Below are positions 14,963 through 23,436 of a DNA stretch of 33,843 bases, piece by piece (position 1 is the first letter of the stretch; every line of letters begins with the position of its first letter). The stretch lies in NCBI GenBank assembly GCA_003133545.1, contig PKYA01000041.1, positions 205 through 34,047 on the forward strand. The letters are read 5' to 3'. The notes beneath the pieces were generated by a model. The model searched no databases. It had not been told where the DNA came from and saw nothing but the letters and a program-made list of their open reading frames with translations. The DNA is from Acidimicrobiaceae bacterium. GTDB lineage: Bacteria > Actinomycetota > Acidimicrobiia > Acidimicrobiales > RAAP-2. The translations under genes were made by a program, and so were the position numbers.

Positions 14963-16429
14963 TTAGGCGGCCGGGAATGGCACCTGGTTCGCCTGGGCCA
15001 ACAACTCCGCCCGGTCCGCCGACAAGATGAAGCCGCCCTTGATCGCCTTGTCGAGGCTGGCGGTGTACTTGGCGAGATACTCCGCCTTGGATTGGTAAAT
15101 GCTGGTCAACATCTGCGGGGTGAAAGCCGTCGTCGACCCGAAGAGCGAGCACAAAGCGTTGGCGCCGGACGGCGGCGCGCCGCTGAGAGTCGATACCGGC
15201 GTGTCCACGGCAGGCGTCCGGACACCGCCGATCACGTTGCCGAATCGGTCGAGGGCAAGGGTCGGCGGCTTCTCGCTACTCAGGCGGAAGGGGGGCGGTG
15301 AGGGCGGGGGCGTCCCCTGGACCACCCATTTGATGAAGGCTGCGAAAGCGGCCTGCACCACCTCATGCTGTGGACCACTGTTGACAGGGACCGTACAACC
15401 GAGCGCGCTGGCTGCAGGCCCCACCAGGAAGGCATCGGCGTGAGAGGTGCCGGCGACCTCCCAGGTTCGTATGCGCGACGTGTTCGGTTGCTGCGCCGGC
15501 GCGTAGCCGAGAATGATCAGGTCGGTCTGTGTCTCGAACATGAACACGGGCACGTCGAGGTCCGTCCGGATCCGCTGGGCGCCCGAGAGATTCTTGGCGA
15601 TCGAGGACCCATTGAGTGCTGCACCACTGCCGCCACGGCTATGGATGAAGATCCCGTCGAACGCATGGATATGAGGCTGCAGCGCGTCGGCGAATGTCGT
15701 CAGGTAAAAGGCCGACTGGGATTCGCCTACTGCCACCACGTGCCGGGGATGCAAGTTGCCCAGCACGTGATCCGTGGGAGATCTGAGGGCCAGGCCGATT
15801 TGGGCGAAAATGTCGAGCGCATACTGATCACCGGGGTGGTGGAGCGTGCCATAGCGGGCCGGATCCGTCTGGACGAGACCCTTGGTGCCCCCCGCAGTCG
15901 TTGAGCCAAGAATCGGTTTGCCCCCTTCGACGCCCAACGCCTGGGCGGACACCGCCACGTAGGCATCGCCGGACTGCATCAGCTCGGGGTTGAGGTAGTC
16001 CCAGTCCGGTGCGGATTCGCCCGCGGATTCGTTCATCCACTCGACAACGACCGTGCCGCTGAAGTGGGCTGGGCTGCTCGGCCGGCGCACAATTATGCGG
16101 GTGCGGTAGGCGGCAGCGGTCGTCGGGGCGATGGTCCAGCGCCCATTGGACGGCGACGCGGTCGCCCGAAAGGCATGGGCGGTGCCGGCGGCGAAGTACT
16201 CGTCCTCGACGTAGCCGTACGATACGAGATCGGAGGAGTGCGCCGACAGCGGCTCAACGATTGAACCGGTGTCAGGTGGGGTGGAGAACGTCGCAGCGGC
16301 TGCATAGATCGAAGCGGTGCCTTCAGTCCCAGTTGTCGCTCCGACCGGCGGACCGCTGAGGCAGACCGCCATCAGCAGTGTGCCCGCGATCACGACGGCC
16401 GTCCATCCTGTGCGCCTCATTCCTGTCAT
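14963..16429 (-). CDS. Secreted alpha/beta hydrolase domain protein (Abhydrolase_10-like)
   Basis: A protein of about 488 residues with a signal peptide (RRTGWTAVVIAGTLLMAVCL then AxA-type sites) and a large hydrolase domain. Seen: WMNESAGESAPDWDYLNPEL early in the domain; nucleophile motif AVGESQSAFYLTTF, with Ser in G-x-S-x-S; FDGIFIHSRGGSG; an acid-region strand VPVFMFETQTDLIIL; and WEVAGTSHADAF carrying the likely catalytic His. This is the pattern of the alpha/beta hydrolase domain family common in actinobacteria; substrates are mostly unknown. ATG 16429 follows a GGGGGG ribosome site and begins the signal peptide. The longer frame from 16567 would put 46 polar residues before it. It acts outside the membrane, probably as an esterase (inference). 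Confidence 0.85.
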   Translation of the reverse strand: MTGMRRTGWTAVVIAGTLLMAVCLSGPPVGATTGTEGTASIYAAAATFSTPPDTGSIVEPLSAHSSDLVSYGYVEDEYFAAGTAHAFRATASPSNGRWTIAPTTAAAYRTRIIVRRPSSPAHFSGTVVVEWMNESAGESAPDWDYLNPELMQSGDAYVAVSAQALGVEGGKPILGSTTAGGTKGLVQTDPARYGTLHHPGDQYALDIFAQIGLALRSPTDHVLGNLHPRHVVAVGESQSAFYLTTFADALQPHIHAFDGIFIHSRGGSGAALNGSSIAKNLSGAQRIRTDLDVPVFMFETQTDLIILGYAPAQQPNTSRIRTWEVAGTSHADAFLVGPAASALGCTVPVNSGPQHEVVQAAFAAFIKWVVQGTPPPSPPPFRLSSEKPPTLALDRFGNVIGGVRTPAVDTPVSTLSGAPPSGANALCSLFGSTTAFTPQMLTSIYQSKAEYLAKYTASLDKAIKGGFILSADRAELLAQANQVPFPAA

Positions 16430-16857
16430 GCCCCCCTTTTTGACACCGACCTGCGGCGCACCTTCATCACCCGAGCCGGTACGCCACCAGCGCACAGGCA
16501 TCCGGACATGCCGGTGTGCCCGGATCAGCCCGATCAAATAGCCGGCGAAGTTCTCGAAGTCCGTCATGGTACCGGTCCACTACCCGAGCTGCATGGGACC
16601 CGATCACTCCCGCGGAGAGATGTCGGAGGCACGACGTCATCGTTGTGCGTGTTCTCGGAACGCATGACTGATCGGCGGGGCGATGTTCTGGCCGTCAATG
16701 ATGATCGTCGACATCACCACCTGGAGACAGGCCTGTGCCATCCACGGCGGTTCGGACCGACGGAATCCGCCCGCTTGGGCCAGCCGGGACATCTCTGGTC
16801 GATGCGCACTTCGAGTCGGCCGCTGATGGCCCTGGACTCCCCGACCGAAATATGCCC

Positions 16858-16886
16858 TTGCAAAACGGAGGCACCCTCCATATACT
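16858..16886 (+). promoter_or_regulatory. Predicted promoter of the DHA2 transporter / cyclase-like pair
   Basis: TTGCAA (16858-16863) and TATACT (16881-16886) are spaced by exactly 17 bases. The -10 box matches TATAAT at five of six positions. Transcription would begin near 16893, about 48 bases before the ATG at 16941. The inverted repeat 16875-16895 brackets the -10 box. Confidence 0.6.
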
Positions 16887-16895
16887 AAATGGAGG
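16875..16895. promoter_or_regulatory. Inverted repeat operator over the transporter -10 box
   Basis: CCTCCAT (16875-16881) and ATGGAGG (16889-16895) are perfect inverted arms around a seven-base spacer that contains most of the -10 box. This layout suits a dimeric repressor of the TetR, MarR or PadR kind. No such regulator gene lies next to it; the nearest TetR gene (21129) has a different operator. Confidence 0.55.
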
Positions 16896-16940
16896 AAGCT
16901 TCCGCTTCTTTCAAGATAGTCATCGGAAAGGCCCCAGTCA

Positions 16941-18437
16941 ATGGTCGCAACACTCAAGATCGAGCAGGCCCCGAGCGGATGGCGTCGGCACCCTTCGGTG
17001 ATTCTCGCCGTCATACTGACCGCCCAGCTCATGGTGGTACTCGACGCCACCATCGTGAACGTCGCCCTGCCCCACATCCAGCGCAGCCTCCACTTTTCGA
17101 ACTCGTCGCTGTCATGGGTGCTCAATGCATACGTCCTCACCTTCGGCGGTCTCCTTCTCCTCGGGGCCCGCTCCGGCGACCTTCTCGGCCGGCGACGGAC
17201 GTTCATGGCCGGAATCGCCCTGTTCTCGCTGAGCTCTCTGGCCGGTGGATTCGCCACGAGCGGAGCCATGCTGCTGGCCGCCCGGGCCCTGCAGGGGGTA
17301 GGCGGAGCGCTGGCCGCGCCGGCGGCTCTGGCCCTGCTCACGACGTTCTTCCCCGAAGGGGCAGCGAGGGTGAAGGCGATCGGCCTGTTCACGACCGTCT
17401 CGGCGGCGGGCGGTGCCTTGGGCCTGGTGGCAGGCGGCCTGCTCACCGAGTGGGCCTCCTGGCGCTGGGTGATGTTCGTCAACGTCCCGATCGGGCTGAT
17501 CGTCCTCTTCGTCGGTCGAGCGGTGCTCGTTGAGACGGCCCGCCGTCATGGACGCTTTGACGTGACCGGGGCCATCACGTCCACCGCGGGAATGACCGCT
17601 GTCGTCTTCGGCCTCGTCGAAGCCGGAAGCGACGGGTGGGCGGCGCCCGTCACCTTCGGTTCGCTCCTGGCGGGCGTGGCCCTCCTGTGCCTATTCGTCC
17701 GCATCGAGAAGACGGCCACCGAGCCGATCCTCCCGCTCCGGATCCTCGCCGACCGAACCCGCGCCTCGGCCAATGTGGCCCGCGGCCTCGGCTACGCCGG
17801 GATGTACGGGATGATCTTCTTCCTCACCCAGTTTCTCCAGGACATCCAACGCCACTCCTCTTTGATCACCGGTATCGGGTTCCTGCCCGCCCCCACCTCA
17901 GTATTTCTCTCCTCCCAGCTGACCAGCAGGGTGCTCGTCAACCGCCTCCCGGCGAAGGTGCTGATGATCATGGGGACGACGAGCTTGGCGCTCGGGCTGC
18001 TCCTCGCCACCCAGCTGCACGCCAGCACTCCGTACCTCCAGGTGCTCGCCAGCCTCATCTTGATCGGCGTCGGTATGGGTATCTCCTTCGTCAGCCTGAC
18101 CACGGCTGGGCTGGCTGGGGTTGCCCCGTCGGACGCCGGCGCCGCCTCGGGCTTGATCAATGTCATGCAACAACTCGGTGCCGCCCTCGGCCTCGCCGTC
18201 CTGGTCACCGTTTTCGACACCGTCACCCCGAGCGCCCGGTCGGCCGGACTGAGCACGGCCGCCCACGCCGGTGCGGCGGCCCGCACAGCCCTGGTGCATG
18301 GGATTGACGTGACCATGGCGGCCGGCGCGGGATTTGCGATGCTCGCGTTGGCCATCGTGGTGCTCCTCGTCCGCGCACCGGCCCGTGCCGAGGTGATCGA
18401 GCCGGCTGACATGGAGCTCGAGGCCGCGGCGGCGTGA
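16941..18437 (+). CDS. MFS drug/solute efflux transporter, DHA2 (EmrB/QacA) family
   Basis: A 498-residue membrane protein of the 14-helix DHA2 family, proton-driven exporters of drugs and other small molecules. Seen: helix 1 ILTAQLMVVLDATIVNVALP with the family's LD.TIVNVALP motif (motif D1); the loop GARSGDLLGRRRTFMAG (motif A, about 73-90); motif C-like GGALGLVAGGLLTEWASWRW; FFLTQFLQDIQRHS; and further helices to about residue 480. ATG 16941 is preceded by GGAAAGG. The GTG at 18434 overlaps its stop as GTGA, so the cyclase-like gene downstream is probably co-transcribed. Expression is probably controlled through the inverted repeat on its promoter. The substrate is unknown. Confidence 0.92.
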   Translation: MVATLKIEQAPSGWRRHPSVILAVILTAQLMVVLDATIVNVALPHIQRSLHFSNSSLSWVLNAYVLTFGGLLLLGARSGDLLGRRRTFMAGIALFSLSSLAGGFATSGAMLLAARALQGVGGALAAPAALALLTTFFPEGAARVKAIGLFTTVSAAGGALGLVAGGLLTEWASWRWVMFVNVPIGLIVLFVGRAVLVETARRHGRFDVTGAITSTAGMTAVVFGLVEAGSDGWAAPVTFGSLLAGVALLCLFVRIEKTATEPILPLRILADRTRASANVARGLGYAGMYGMIFFLTQFLQDIQRHSSLITGIGFLPAPTSVFLSSQLTSRVLVNRLPAKVLMIMGTTSLALGLLLATQLHASTPYLQVLASLILIGVGMGISFVSLTTAGLAGVAPSDAGAASGLINVMQQLGAALGLAVLVTVFDTVTPSARSAGLSTAAHAGAAARTALVHGIDVTMAAGAGFAMLALAIVVLLVRAPARAEVIEPADMELEAAAA

Positions 18438-18535
18438 ACCCGGTAGGTCTCGCAGAGAAGACGGTGACAACCACGCGGCCGAACCTGGTGCGCCTCGGGA
18501 GAGGTGTCCGCCTTCGGACGGTAGGTTCCGGGCTC

Positions 18536-19510
18536 ATGGCTGAGTCTGAATCGGGCAGATTGCGACGGCTGGCGGAAGAGCTCGAGGAGTGTGGATTGCG
18601 GCTGGACCGAACCCATGGCGTCGGGCCCATGCTCTTGGAGGAGATCGATCAGGCTCTGCGTCCGCCCGTGCACGAGCGCCGGACCCCGAGCAGCGGCACA
18701 ATCGTCGAGCCAGGCTCGGATCCCTCCCGCTGGGCGTCCGGTACCCACCTCACGATCACCCGCGGCGAGCTCGGTCATCAACCTCTCCCCGCGGCGCGGC
18801 GCTTTGCCGACGGGCTGTCGAGCTGGCTCTTGCGCCGTGTCGACAATAAGAACGAGTGGGTTGTGTTCGACCGGCCGGCCGGATCAGAGCGGGACCTCGT
18901 GGTGATGGCACGTGTGTTCGAAGCAACGATCGTGCAGCGGCATCCCGGGGGGACCGTCCGCATTGTCGGACCTTCTGGTGTTCTCCGCTGGGAGGGCACC
19001 GACTGGCACCACGAGCCTCCCGTAGCAACCTGGCTCAACGCCCTCACCGCTGACTCGGCAGAGGGTGACCCGGACGTCCTCAAGGCCATGTTGGCCTTCG
19101 CTGTCCACGATCTGGGTTCCCTGGGCATCGGGGCCCTTCTGGTCTATCGGCCGCATCCGGAGCCCGGTCCTCCGGTCGAGGAGCGGCTTCCAGAGCCCCC
19201 TTCCTTGCAGGTGCTACAGGCTTCGCACCTGGCCCCGCTGCGCCATGCCCTGGCTCAGATTGACGGAGCGGCGATTTTCGACGGTGAAGGAGTACTCCGT
19301 CAGCTCGGCGTGAGGCTGGTTCCGAGCAAAGCTTCAGAACAAACGGTCGACGCCGTTGGAGGTACTCGGCACACTTCTGGACTTCGCTACAGTTACGACG
19401 ACCGGCTCGCGACCGTGATCACGGTGAGCGAGGATGGCCCAGTGTCGGTGTTCCGGGGCGGGGCAATGCTCGGCACTTCGCACGACGGCACCCGATCCCT
19501 GGAGCCCTGA
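18536..19510 (+). CDS. DisA_N/DAC-like protein, possible diadenylate cyclase with N-terminal sensor-like region
   Basis: A 324-residue protein whose C-terminal third resembles the diadenylate cyclase (DAC) domain that makes c-di-AMP from two ATP. Seen: the opening strand GIGALLVYRP (about 197-206); IDGAAIF, holding the DGA motif (about 241-247); GTRHTSGLRYSYDD (about 275-288), in the place of the family's GTRHR motif; and ATVITVSEDGPVSVFRGG, matching the closing strands. The third residue of RHR is Thr, so activity is uncertain. The first 190 residues have no recognised domain; VRIVGPSGVLRWEGTDWHH suggests a small sensor region like those attached to some DAC proteins. ATG 18536 is chosen. 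GTG 18434, overlapping the transporter stop, would add 34 residues. A weaker alternative is an inactive DAC-fold nucleotide binder. Confidence 0.72.
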   Translation: MAESESGRLRRLAEELEECGLRLDRTHGVGPMLLEEIDQALRPPVHERRTPSSGTIVEPGSDPSRWASGTHLTITRGELGHQPLPAARRFADGLSSWLLRRVDNKNEWVVFDRPAGSERDLVVMARVFEATIVQRHPGGTVRIVGPSGVLRWEGTDWHHEPPVATWLNALTADSAEGDPDVLKAMLAFAVHDLGSLGIGALLVYRPHPEPGPPVEERLPEPPSLQVLQASHLAPLRHALAQIDGAAIFDGEGVLRQLGVRLVPSKASEQTVDAVGGTRHTSGLRYSYDDRLATVITVSEDGPVSVFRGGAMLGTSHDGTRSLEP

Positions 19511-19525
19511 GGTCGAAAAGTGCTG

Positions 19526-20764
19526 TCACGCGGTAGCGGTGTCGCACGCAGCCGCGGTGGTTCCCGCGGCATCGAGTGCGGCGATCTCCGCATCCGACCG
19601 GCCGAGCTCGGCCAGGACCTCGTGCGTGTGCTCGCCGAGCTCCGGCGCGCGGAACCGGGGCCCAGCGCGGTGGGCATCGAAATCGGCCGGTGTGGCGAGC
19701 ATCGTCCACGACCCCTCATCGAACGGAACATCGACAAGTCCTCCGGCGGCGTGGAACTGCTGGTCACGCAGAAGCTCTTCGACGGACTGAACCGGCGCCC
19801 AGAAGAAGTCGGGCTCCAAGTCGAAGATCGCCTCCCACTCCTGGAGTGTCTTGGTCGCGAACGCCTCATCGAGGAGGCCGATCAACTGGGTGGCATTCAA
19901 GAAGCGGGTGGCGGGCGTGGCGAATCGCTCGTCGTCGAGCCACTCCGGATGCCCGACCGCACGCGCCAGCGGCGGCCAGTGCCGTTCGCCCTCGAGCCCG
20001 ACGATCCAGAAGCGGCGACCGTCCCCAGCCGTGTAATTGTTGATGGCAGGGTTGCCCATCGCCGTGCGGGACCCCACACTGATTGGCGATCCCCACATCA
20101 GGGCCACGTTCACATCGAACCCGATGGTGTAGGCGCCCTGCCGGAGCAGCGAAGTCGAAACGAGGTCACCCTCTCCCGTCCGCTCGCGGGCGAACAACGC
20201 CGCGCTGATCATCGCTGCCGCAGTCATCGCGACCGAATGGTCGCCCATGCCGCCACGTTGGAAGGGCAGGTTGCCACCCGGCGACGTCAGCGATGCTGCT
20301 ATTCCGGACCGGGCCCAGTAAGCGGCGATGTCATAAGCGGGCCGGTCGGCCTCGGCACCTTGTAGCCCGTAGCCCGAGACGATGGCATAGACCAGGCGGG
20401 GATCGCGCCCACGGAGTGACTCCGGGTCAAGACCCGTGCGTCGGAGTGCGGACATGCGGATATTCGTCAGGAACACATCGGCCGTGTCCACCAGCTCCAG
20501 CGCCAACGCACGGCCCTCTTCGGTCCCCAGGTCGAGGACGATGCTGCGCTTGGACCGATTATCGAGCTCGAACACGGGGTTTGTCGGAAGATCGCCGCCG
20601 AGCATGCGTTGGAACGACCGGGCGGGATCGCCCCTTGGCGACTCGATCTTGACGACATCGGCGCCCCAGTCAGCCAGAATTCCGCCTGCCGCCGGTCCGG
20701 CGAGCCACATACCGAGCTCCACCACTCGCACACCCGACATGGGACCGGTTGCTCGCTTCTCCAT
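19526..20764 (-). CDS. CaiB/BaiF family (class III) CoA-transferase
   Basis: A protein of about 412 residues of the class III CoA-transferase family, which moves CoA between carboxylic acids or racemises acyl-CoAs (as in AMACR). Seen: VRVVELGMWLAGPAAGGILADWGADVVKIESPRGDPAR at the N-terminus; FELDNRSKRSIVLDLGTEEG; then FLTNIRMSALRRTGLDPESL; and the catalytic Asp region GGMGDHSVAMTAAAMISAAL. The C-terminal domain carries FDLEPDFFWAPVQSVEELL. All marks of a working enzyme are present. ATG 20764 is preferred over GTG 20770; an ATG ten codons further in (MSGVRVVE) is also possible. It converges on the cyclase-like gene with a 15-base gap. It could supply CoA esters to the upstream catabolic genes, though it lies outside that operon (inference). 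Confidence 0.93.
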   Translation of the reverse strand: MEKRATGPMSGVRVVELGMWLAGPAAGGILADWGADVVKIESPRGDPARSFQRMLGGDLPTNPVFELDNRSKRSIVLDLGTEEGRALALELVDTADVFLTNIRMSALRRTGLDPESLRGRDPRLVYAIVSGYGLQGAEADRPAYDIAAYWARSGIAASLTSPGGNLPFQRGGMGDHSVAMTAAAMISAALFARERTGEGDLVSTSLLRQGAYTIGFDVNVALMWGSPISVGSRTAMGNPAINNYTAGDGRRFWIVGLEGERHWPPLARAVGHPEWLDDERFATPATRFLNATQLIGLLDEAFATKTLQEWEAIFDLEPDFFWAPVQSVEELLRDQQFHAAGGLVDVPFDEGSWTMLATPADFDAHRAGPRFRAPELGEHTHEVLAELGRSDAEIAALDAAGTTAAACDTATA

Positions 20765-21128
20765 CCTCACCCACTTTCAGCCGTATCGCACCGCCTCGCC
20801 AGGCAGAACCATACTGAGTTGAACGTTTCGCCCACAGGGCTGACAGTGCCACTGCTGCCGCTCGTCGCGGCGTTTTGAGGACGGACCTGAACCGGGAACG
20901 TCCAGGCACTTGTGGGGACACGTCACCGAAGACGCATGCAGCCGTCGCCGGTTGGCCTCCTCCTACGCCCCCGCGCCTCGCCGATCGGAACTACGCCCAG
21001 CCTCTGTGGCGACGAGCGATCCGATCTGCGCCCAACTGGGGATCGGGCCGTGGTGTAGGATAGTGACAGATTCTGTCATAAGTCAGAAACAGCCGTTCGG
21101 CAGTTGGTGCAATTAGGAGCAAATTCCC
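20765..21128. other. Intergenic region between CoA-transferase and TetR genes
   Basis: About 360 bases between divergent genes. I see no gene in it. Its right end carries the TetR-type palindrome (21064-21078) and an AGGAG ribosome site for the regulator. No good sigma-70 promoter toward the CoA-transferase could be identified; toward the regulator only a weak TAGGAT (21056-21061) without a -35 box is seen. Confidence 0.6.
21064..21078. promoter_or_regulatory. Perfect inverted repeat TGACAG-ATT-CTGTCA, candidate TetR operator
   Basis: Six-base perfect arms surround a three-base spacer, about 50 bases before the regulator's ATG. A second, overlapping inverted repeat (TTCTG...CAGAA) continues to the right, so two dimers may bind. 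TGACA/TGTCA arms are frequent in operators of self-regulating TetR proteins. It probably controls both the regulator and the DHA2 pump behind it. Confidence 0.6.
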
Positions 21129-21749
21129 ATGTCCACAGCTTCGTTGACGATGGAGTTCCCCAAGGTCGGCCTTGCCGCGAGAAAGAAGGATCGCACGAGG
21201 CGTCAACTGGCGGAAGCGGCGGCCGAGCTCTTTTACGAAAAGGGCTACACCGCCACGACCGTGGACGAGATCGTCGCCGCGGTCGATGTCTCGCCACGGA
21301 CGTTCTTTCGGTACTTTCCGACCAAGGAAGACCTGGTCGTCGCATTGGGGGAGACCAGCCTGGACCAATTTCTCGACGCCCTGCGTAACCGGCCATTCGA
21401 AGAGTCGTTGCAGGTTGCCGTCACTGCGGCGACGGCAGAGTCCTGGGCTGCCGAGTGGGTGGACACCACCAAAGTCCGCTCTTTTCTCGCCCTTTTGCGG
21501 GAGACACCCGCACTACGGGCGCGCTGGTTGGAGGAGGCATATCGCAAACGGGACCTCATGGCTGAGGTCATCGCCGCACGTACCGGTACCTGCCCGTCCG
21601 ATCTGCGCAATCTCATGATTGCAGGGGCGATAACCCTGACCATCAATACCGCGCTGCAGGCCTGGGCCGATCAAGACGCAGAACCGAATGCGGCGCCATT
21701 CGTCTACCGGGGACTCGAGGAGCTCGCGACGCCGCTTCTTCCCGACTAG
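21129..21749 (+). CDS. TetR/AcrR family transcriptional regulator
   Basis: A 206-residue repressor. Seen: the N-terminal helix-turn-helix domain KKDRTRRQLAEAAAELFYEK, then GYTATTVDEIVAAVDVSPRTFFRYFPTKEDLV (about 18-72), with the recognition helix SPRTFFRYF. The remaining helices form the ligand-binding domain, with RSFLALLRETPALRARWLEE as in the actinobacterial MftR/AcrR-like group. A good ribosome site (AGGAG, nine bases before ATG 21129) supports the start. Together with the DHA2 gene 79 bases downstream it forms a classic regulator-pump pair: the repressor senses a toxic compound or pathway intermediate and releases the operator at 21064 (inference). Confidence 0.93.
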   Translation: MSTASLTMEFPKVGLAARKKDRTRRQLAEAAAELFYEKGYTATTVDEIVAAVDVSPRTFFRYFPTKEDLVVALGETSLDQFLDALRNRPFEESLQVAVTAATAESWAAEWVDTTKVRSFLALLRETPALRARWLEEAYRKRDLMAEVIAARTGTCPSDLRNLMIAGAITLTINTALQAWADQDAEPNAAPFVYRGLEELATPLLPD

Positions 21750-21828
21750 ACCGTTTCGACTTGGACCCGGCGCCGGGGGGTGCGAAGGGTGATGACCGCT
21801 CTACCCCTCACTGCAGACCTGGAGAGAT

Positions 21829-23436
21829 GTGACTTCCTTCGCTTCGAGGATTCGAAGCTTCCGGCCAACCGAACCGCTCCACGAAGAGAGCGGCAGCATC
21901 ACACGGCGCCAGTGGTTGGCGCTGGGCGTGATGTGCTTCACCGTGCTGCTGATCTCGTTGGATCAGACGGTGCTCAACGTTGCGCTTCCCACGTTGGTCA
22001 AGGAACTCCACCCGAGCAGCAGCGGGCTGCAATGGACGGCCGATGGCTACACCCTGGCCAATGCCGTATTTCTCCTCTTCGGCGGAGCACTGGGCGATCG
22101 TTTTGGGCGCCGCCGCCTCTTTCTCATCGGCGTCCTCATCTTCGGCGGAGGTTCGCTCGGTTGCGCGTTGGTCCACACCACCGGTCCGCTGATTGCAACC
22201 CGGGTCATCATGGGGCTCGGTGCGGCATTCTTGATGCCGGCCTCGCTCTCCATCATCGCCGCGACATTTGTCAGTCACCAACGGGCTCGAGCCATCGGCA
22301 TCTGGGTTGGTGTGAGCGGTATCGGCACCGCACTCGGCCCGCTGCTCGGAGGGTGGCTCTTGCAGCATTTTTGGTGGGGTTCGGTGTTCCTCATCAATGT
22401 GCCGATCGCCGTGTTGGCCCTCCTCGGCGGCTTTTTCGCAGTCTCTGAGAGCCGCTCCGTCAATCGACCGAGGCTCGATCCCGTCGGAGTCGTCTTGTCG
22501 TCACTTGGCTTGACGGCACTGACCTATGGGCTCATTGTCACATCGACCGACGGATGGGGCTCGGAAACCGTCGTGGGTTCGTTGACCTTTGCGATCGTCT
22601 TGTTGGCGGTCTTCGTGAGGTGGGACCGGCGACGAAGCGATCCGTTGCTCGACCTCAAGCTCTTCGCGAGCCGCACATTCTCGTCCGCATTGGGGGCAGT
22701 GACGGCCCTCTTCTTCGCGATGTTCGGTGTGAGCTATCTCCTGAGCCAGTACATCCAGTTCGTGCAGGGCGCCGATCCATTTGGAGTCGGGATCCGGTTT
22801 CTCCCGGTGGCCGCGGGCAATGTCTTAGGGAGCAACACATCCGCTCGGCTCACGCAACGGTTCGGTCTCCGGACGATGATGCTCACGGGGATGTTTCTCG
22901 TTACCGGTGGATTGATTGCCTTGGCAACGCTGACGGTGGCTTCCGGATTTCTCGTCGTCGGGATCGCCTTCGGGCTCATCGGCCTAGGAATGGGCCTGGC
23001 CATTGCTCCGGCTTCCAATGCCATTGTGGGAACCCTGCCGGCCGACAAGGTGGGGGCGGGATCGGGGTTGCGCAGCATGGTGCAACTGCTGGGCGGCTCA
23101 TTTGGAGTTGCCATCGTCGGGAGCCTGGCCACCAGGGCCTACCGTGCCGATATTCAGAAGTCACTCGCAGGGCCGCTGCGAACCCTCCCGGCCGCAGCCC
23201 GCCAGGCCGTCGGGAATCAAATCGGGGATGCCGTCGGGGTGGCGCGAACGCTGCCTCCGGGCCTGGGGAGGGCCACGAGGCAAGCGGCAAACCATGCCTT
23301 CGTCAGCGGATTGCATCTCGCTGCTGTCGTGGGCGTCGCCGTCCTGGTGATCGCCATGCTGGCCGCCGCCAGATATGTCCCCTCGCGCGTCGACATGGGT
23401 GACGACGTCGAGCTTCACCTTGGGGCGACGGTTTAG
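21829..23436 (+). CDS. MFS efflux transporter, DHA2 (EmrB/QacA) family
   Basis: A 535-residue 14-helix drug-exporter-type membrane protein, only distantly like the one at 16941. Seen: helix 1 CFTVLLISLDQTVLNVALPT (LD.T.VNVALP motif), the loop GGALGDRFGRRRLFLIG (motif A), GVSGIGTALGPLLGGWLLQ (motif C), YLLSQYIQFVQGADP, and a late periplasmic loop of about 60 residues (DIQKSLAGPLRTLPAAARQ) before the last helix. GTG 21829 is used as start, with GGAGAG eight bases upstream. It follows the TetR gene, probably on one transcript. After the stop come 415 non-coding bases with a strong hairpin. Confidence 0.93.
   Translation: MTSFASRIRSFRPTEPLHEESGSITRRQWLALGVMCFTVLLISLDQTVLNVALPTLVKELHPSSSGLQWTADGYTLANAVFLLFGGALGDRFGRRRLFLIGVLIFGGGSLGCALVHTTGPLIATRVIMGLGAAFLMPASLSIIAATFVSHQRARAIGIWVGVSGIGTALGPLLGGWLLQHFWWGSVFLINVPIAVLALLGGFFAVSESRSVNRPRLDPVGVVLSSLGLTALTYGLIVTSTDGWGSETVVGSLTFAIVLLAVFVRWDRRRSDPLLDLKLFASRTFSSALGAVTALFFAMFGVSYLLSQYIQFVQGADPFGVGIRFLPVAAGNVLGSNTSARLTQRFGLRTMMLTGMFLVTGGLIALATLTVASGFLVVGIAFGLIGLGMGLAIAPASNAIVGTLPADKVGAGSGLRSMVQLLGGSFGVAIVGSLATRAYRADIQKSLAGPLRTLPAAARQAVGNQIGDAVGVARTLPPGLGRATRQAANHAFVSGLHLAAVVGVAVLVIAMLAAARYVPSRVDMGDDVELHLGATV

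Larger units (their letters stand above)
16430..16940. other. Intergenic region between divergent secreted hydrolase and DHA2 transporter
   Basis: About 510 bases with no gene I can support. The left part up to 16567 is open in the hydrolase frame but polar and without domain character. The minus-strand frame ending at 16637 overlaps the transporter and is a shadow. The right end holds a well-formed promoter (16858-16886) with an inverted repeat across it and a 10-base palindrome GGAAGCTTCC (16894-16903). A weak GGAAAGG site precedes the transporter ATG. Confidence 0.6.

Noticed and set aside
16637-17482. Minus-strand frame running from the intergenic region into the DHA2 gene
   Set aside because: Most of it overlaps the transporter. 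The intergenic end (VVMSTIIIDGQNIAPP) looks slightly protein-like but has no start or domain of its own.
18506-18519. Small hairpin GTCCG-CCTT-CGGAC between the transporter and cyclase-like gene
   Set aside because: Only five pairs and no U-run; likely chance in G+C-rich sequence.
21056-21061. TAGGAT as -10 box of the TetR gene
   Set aside because: No -35 box at usable spacing, so not listed as a promoter.
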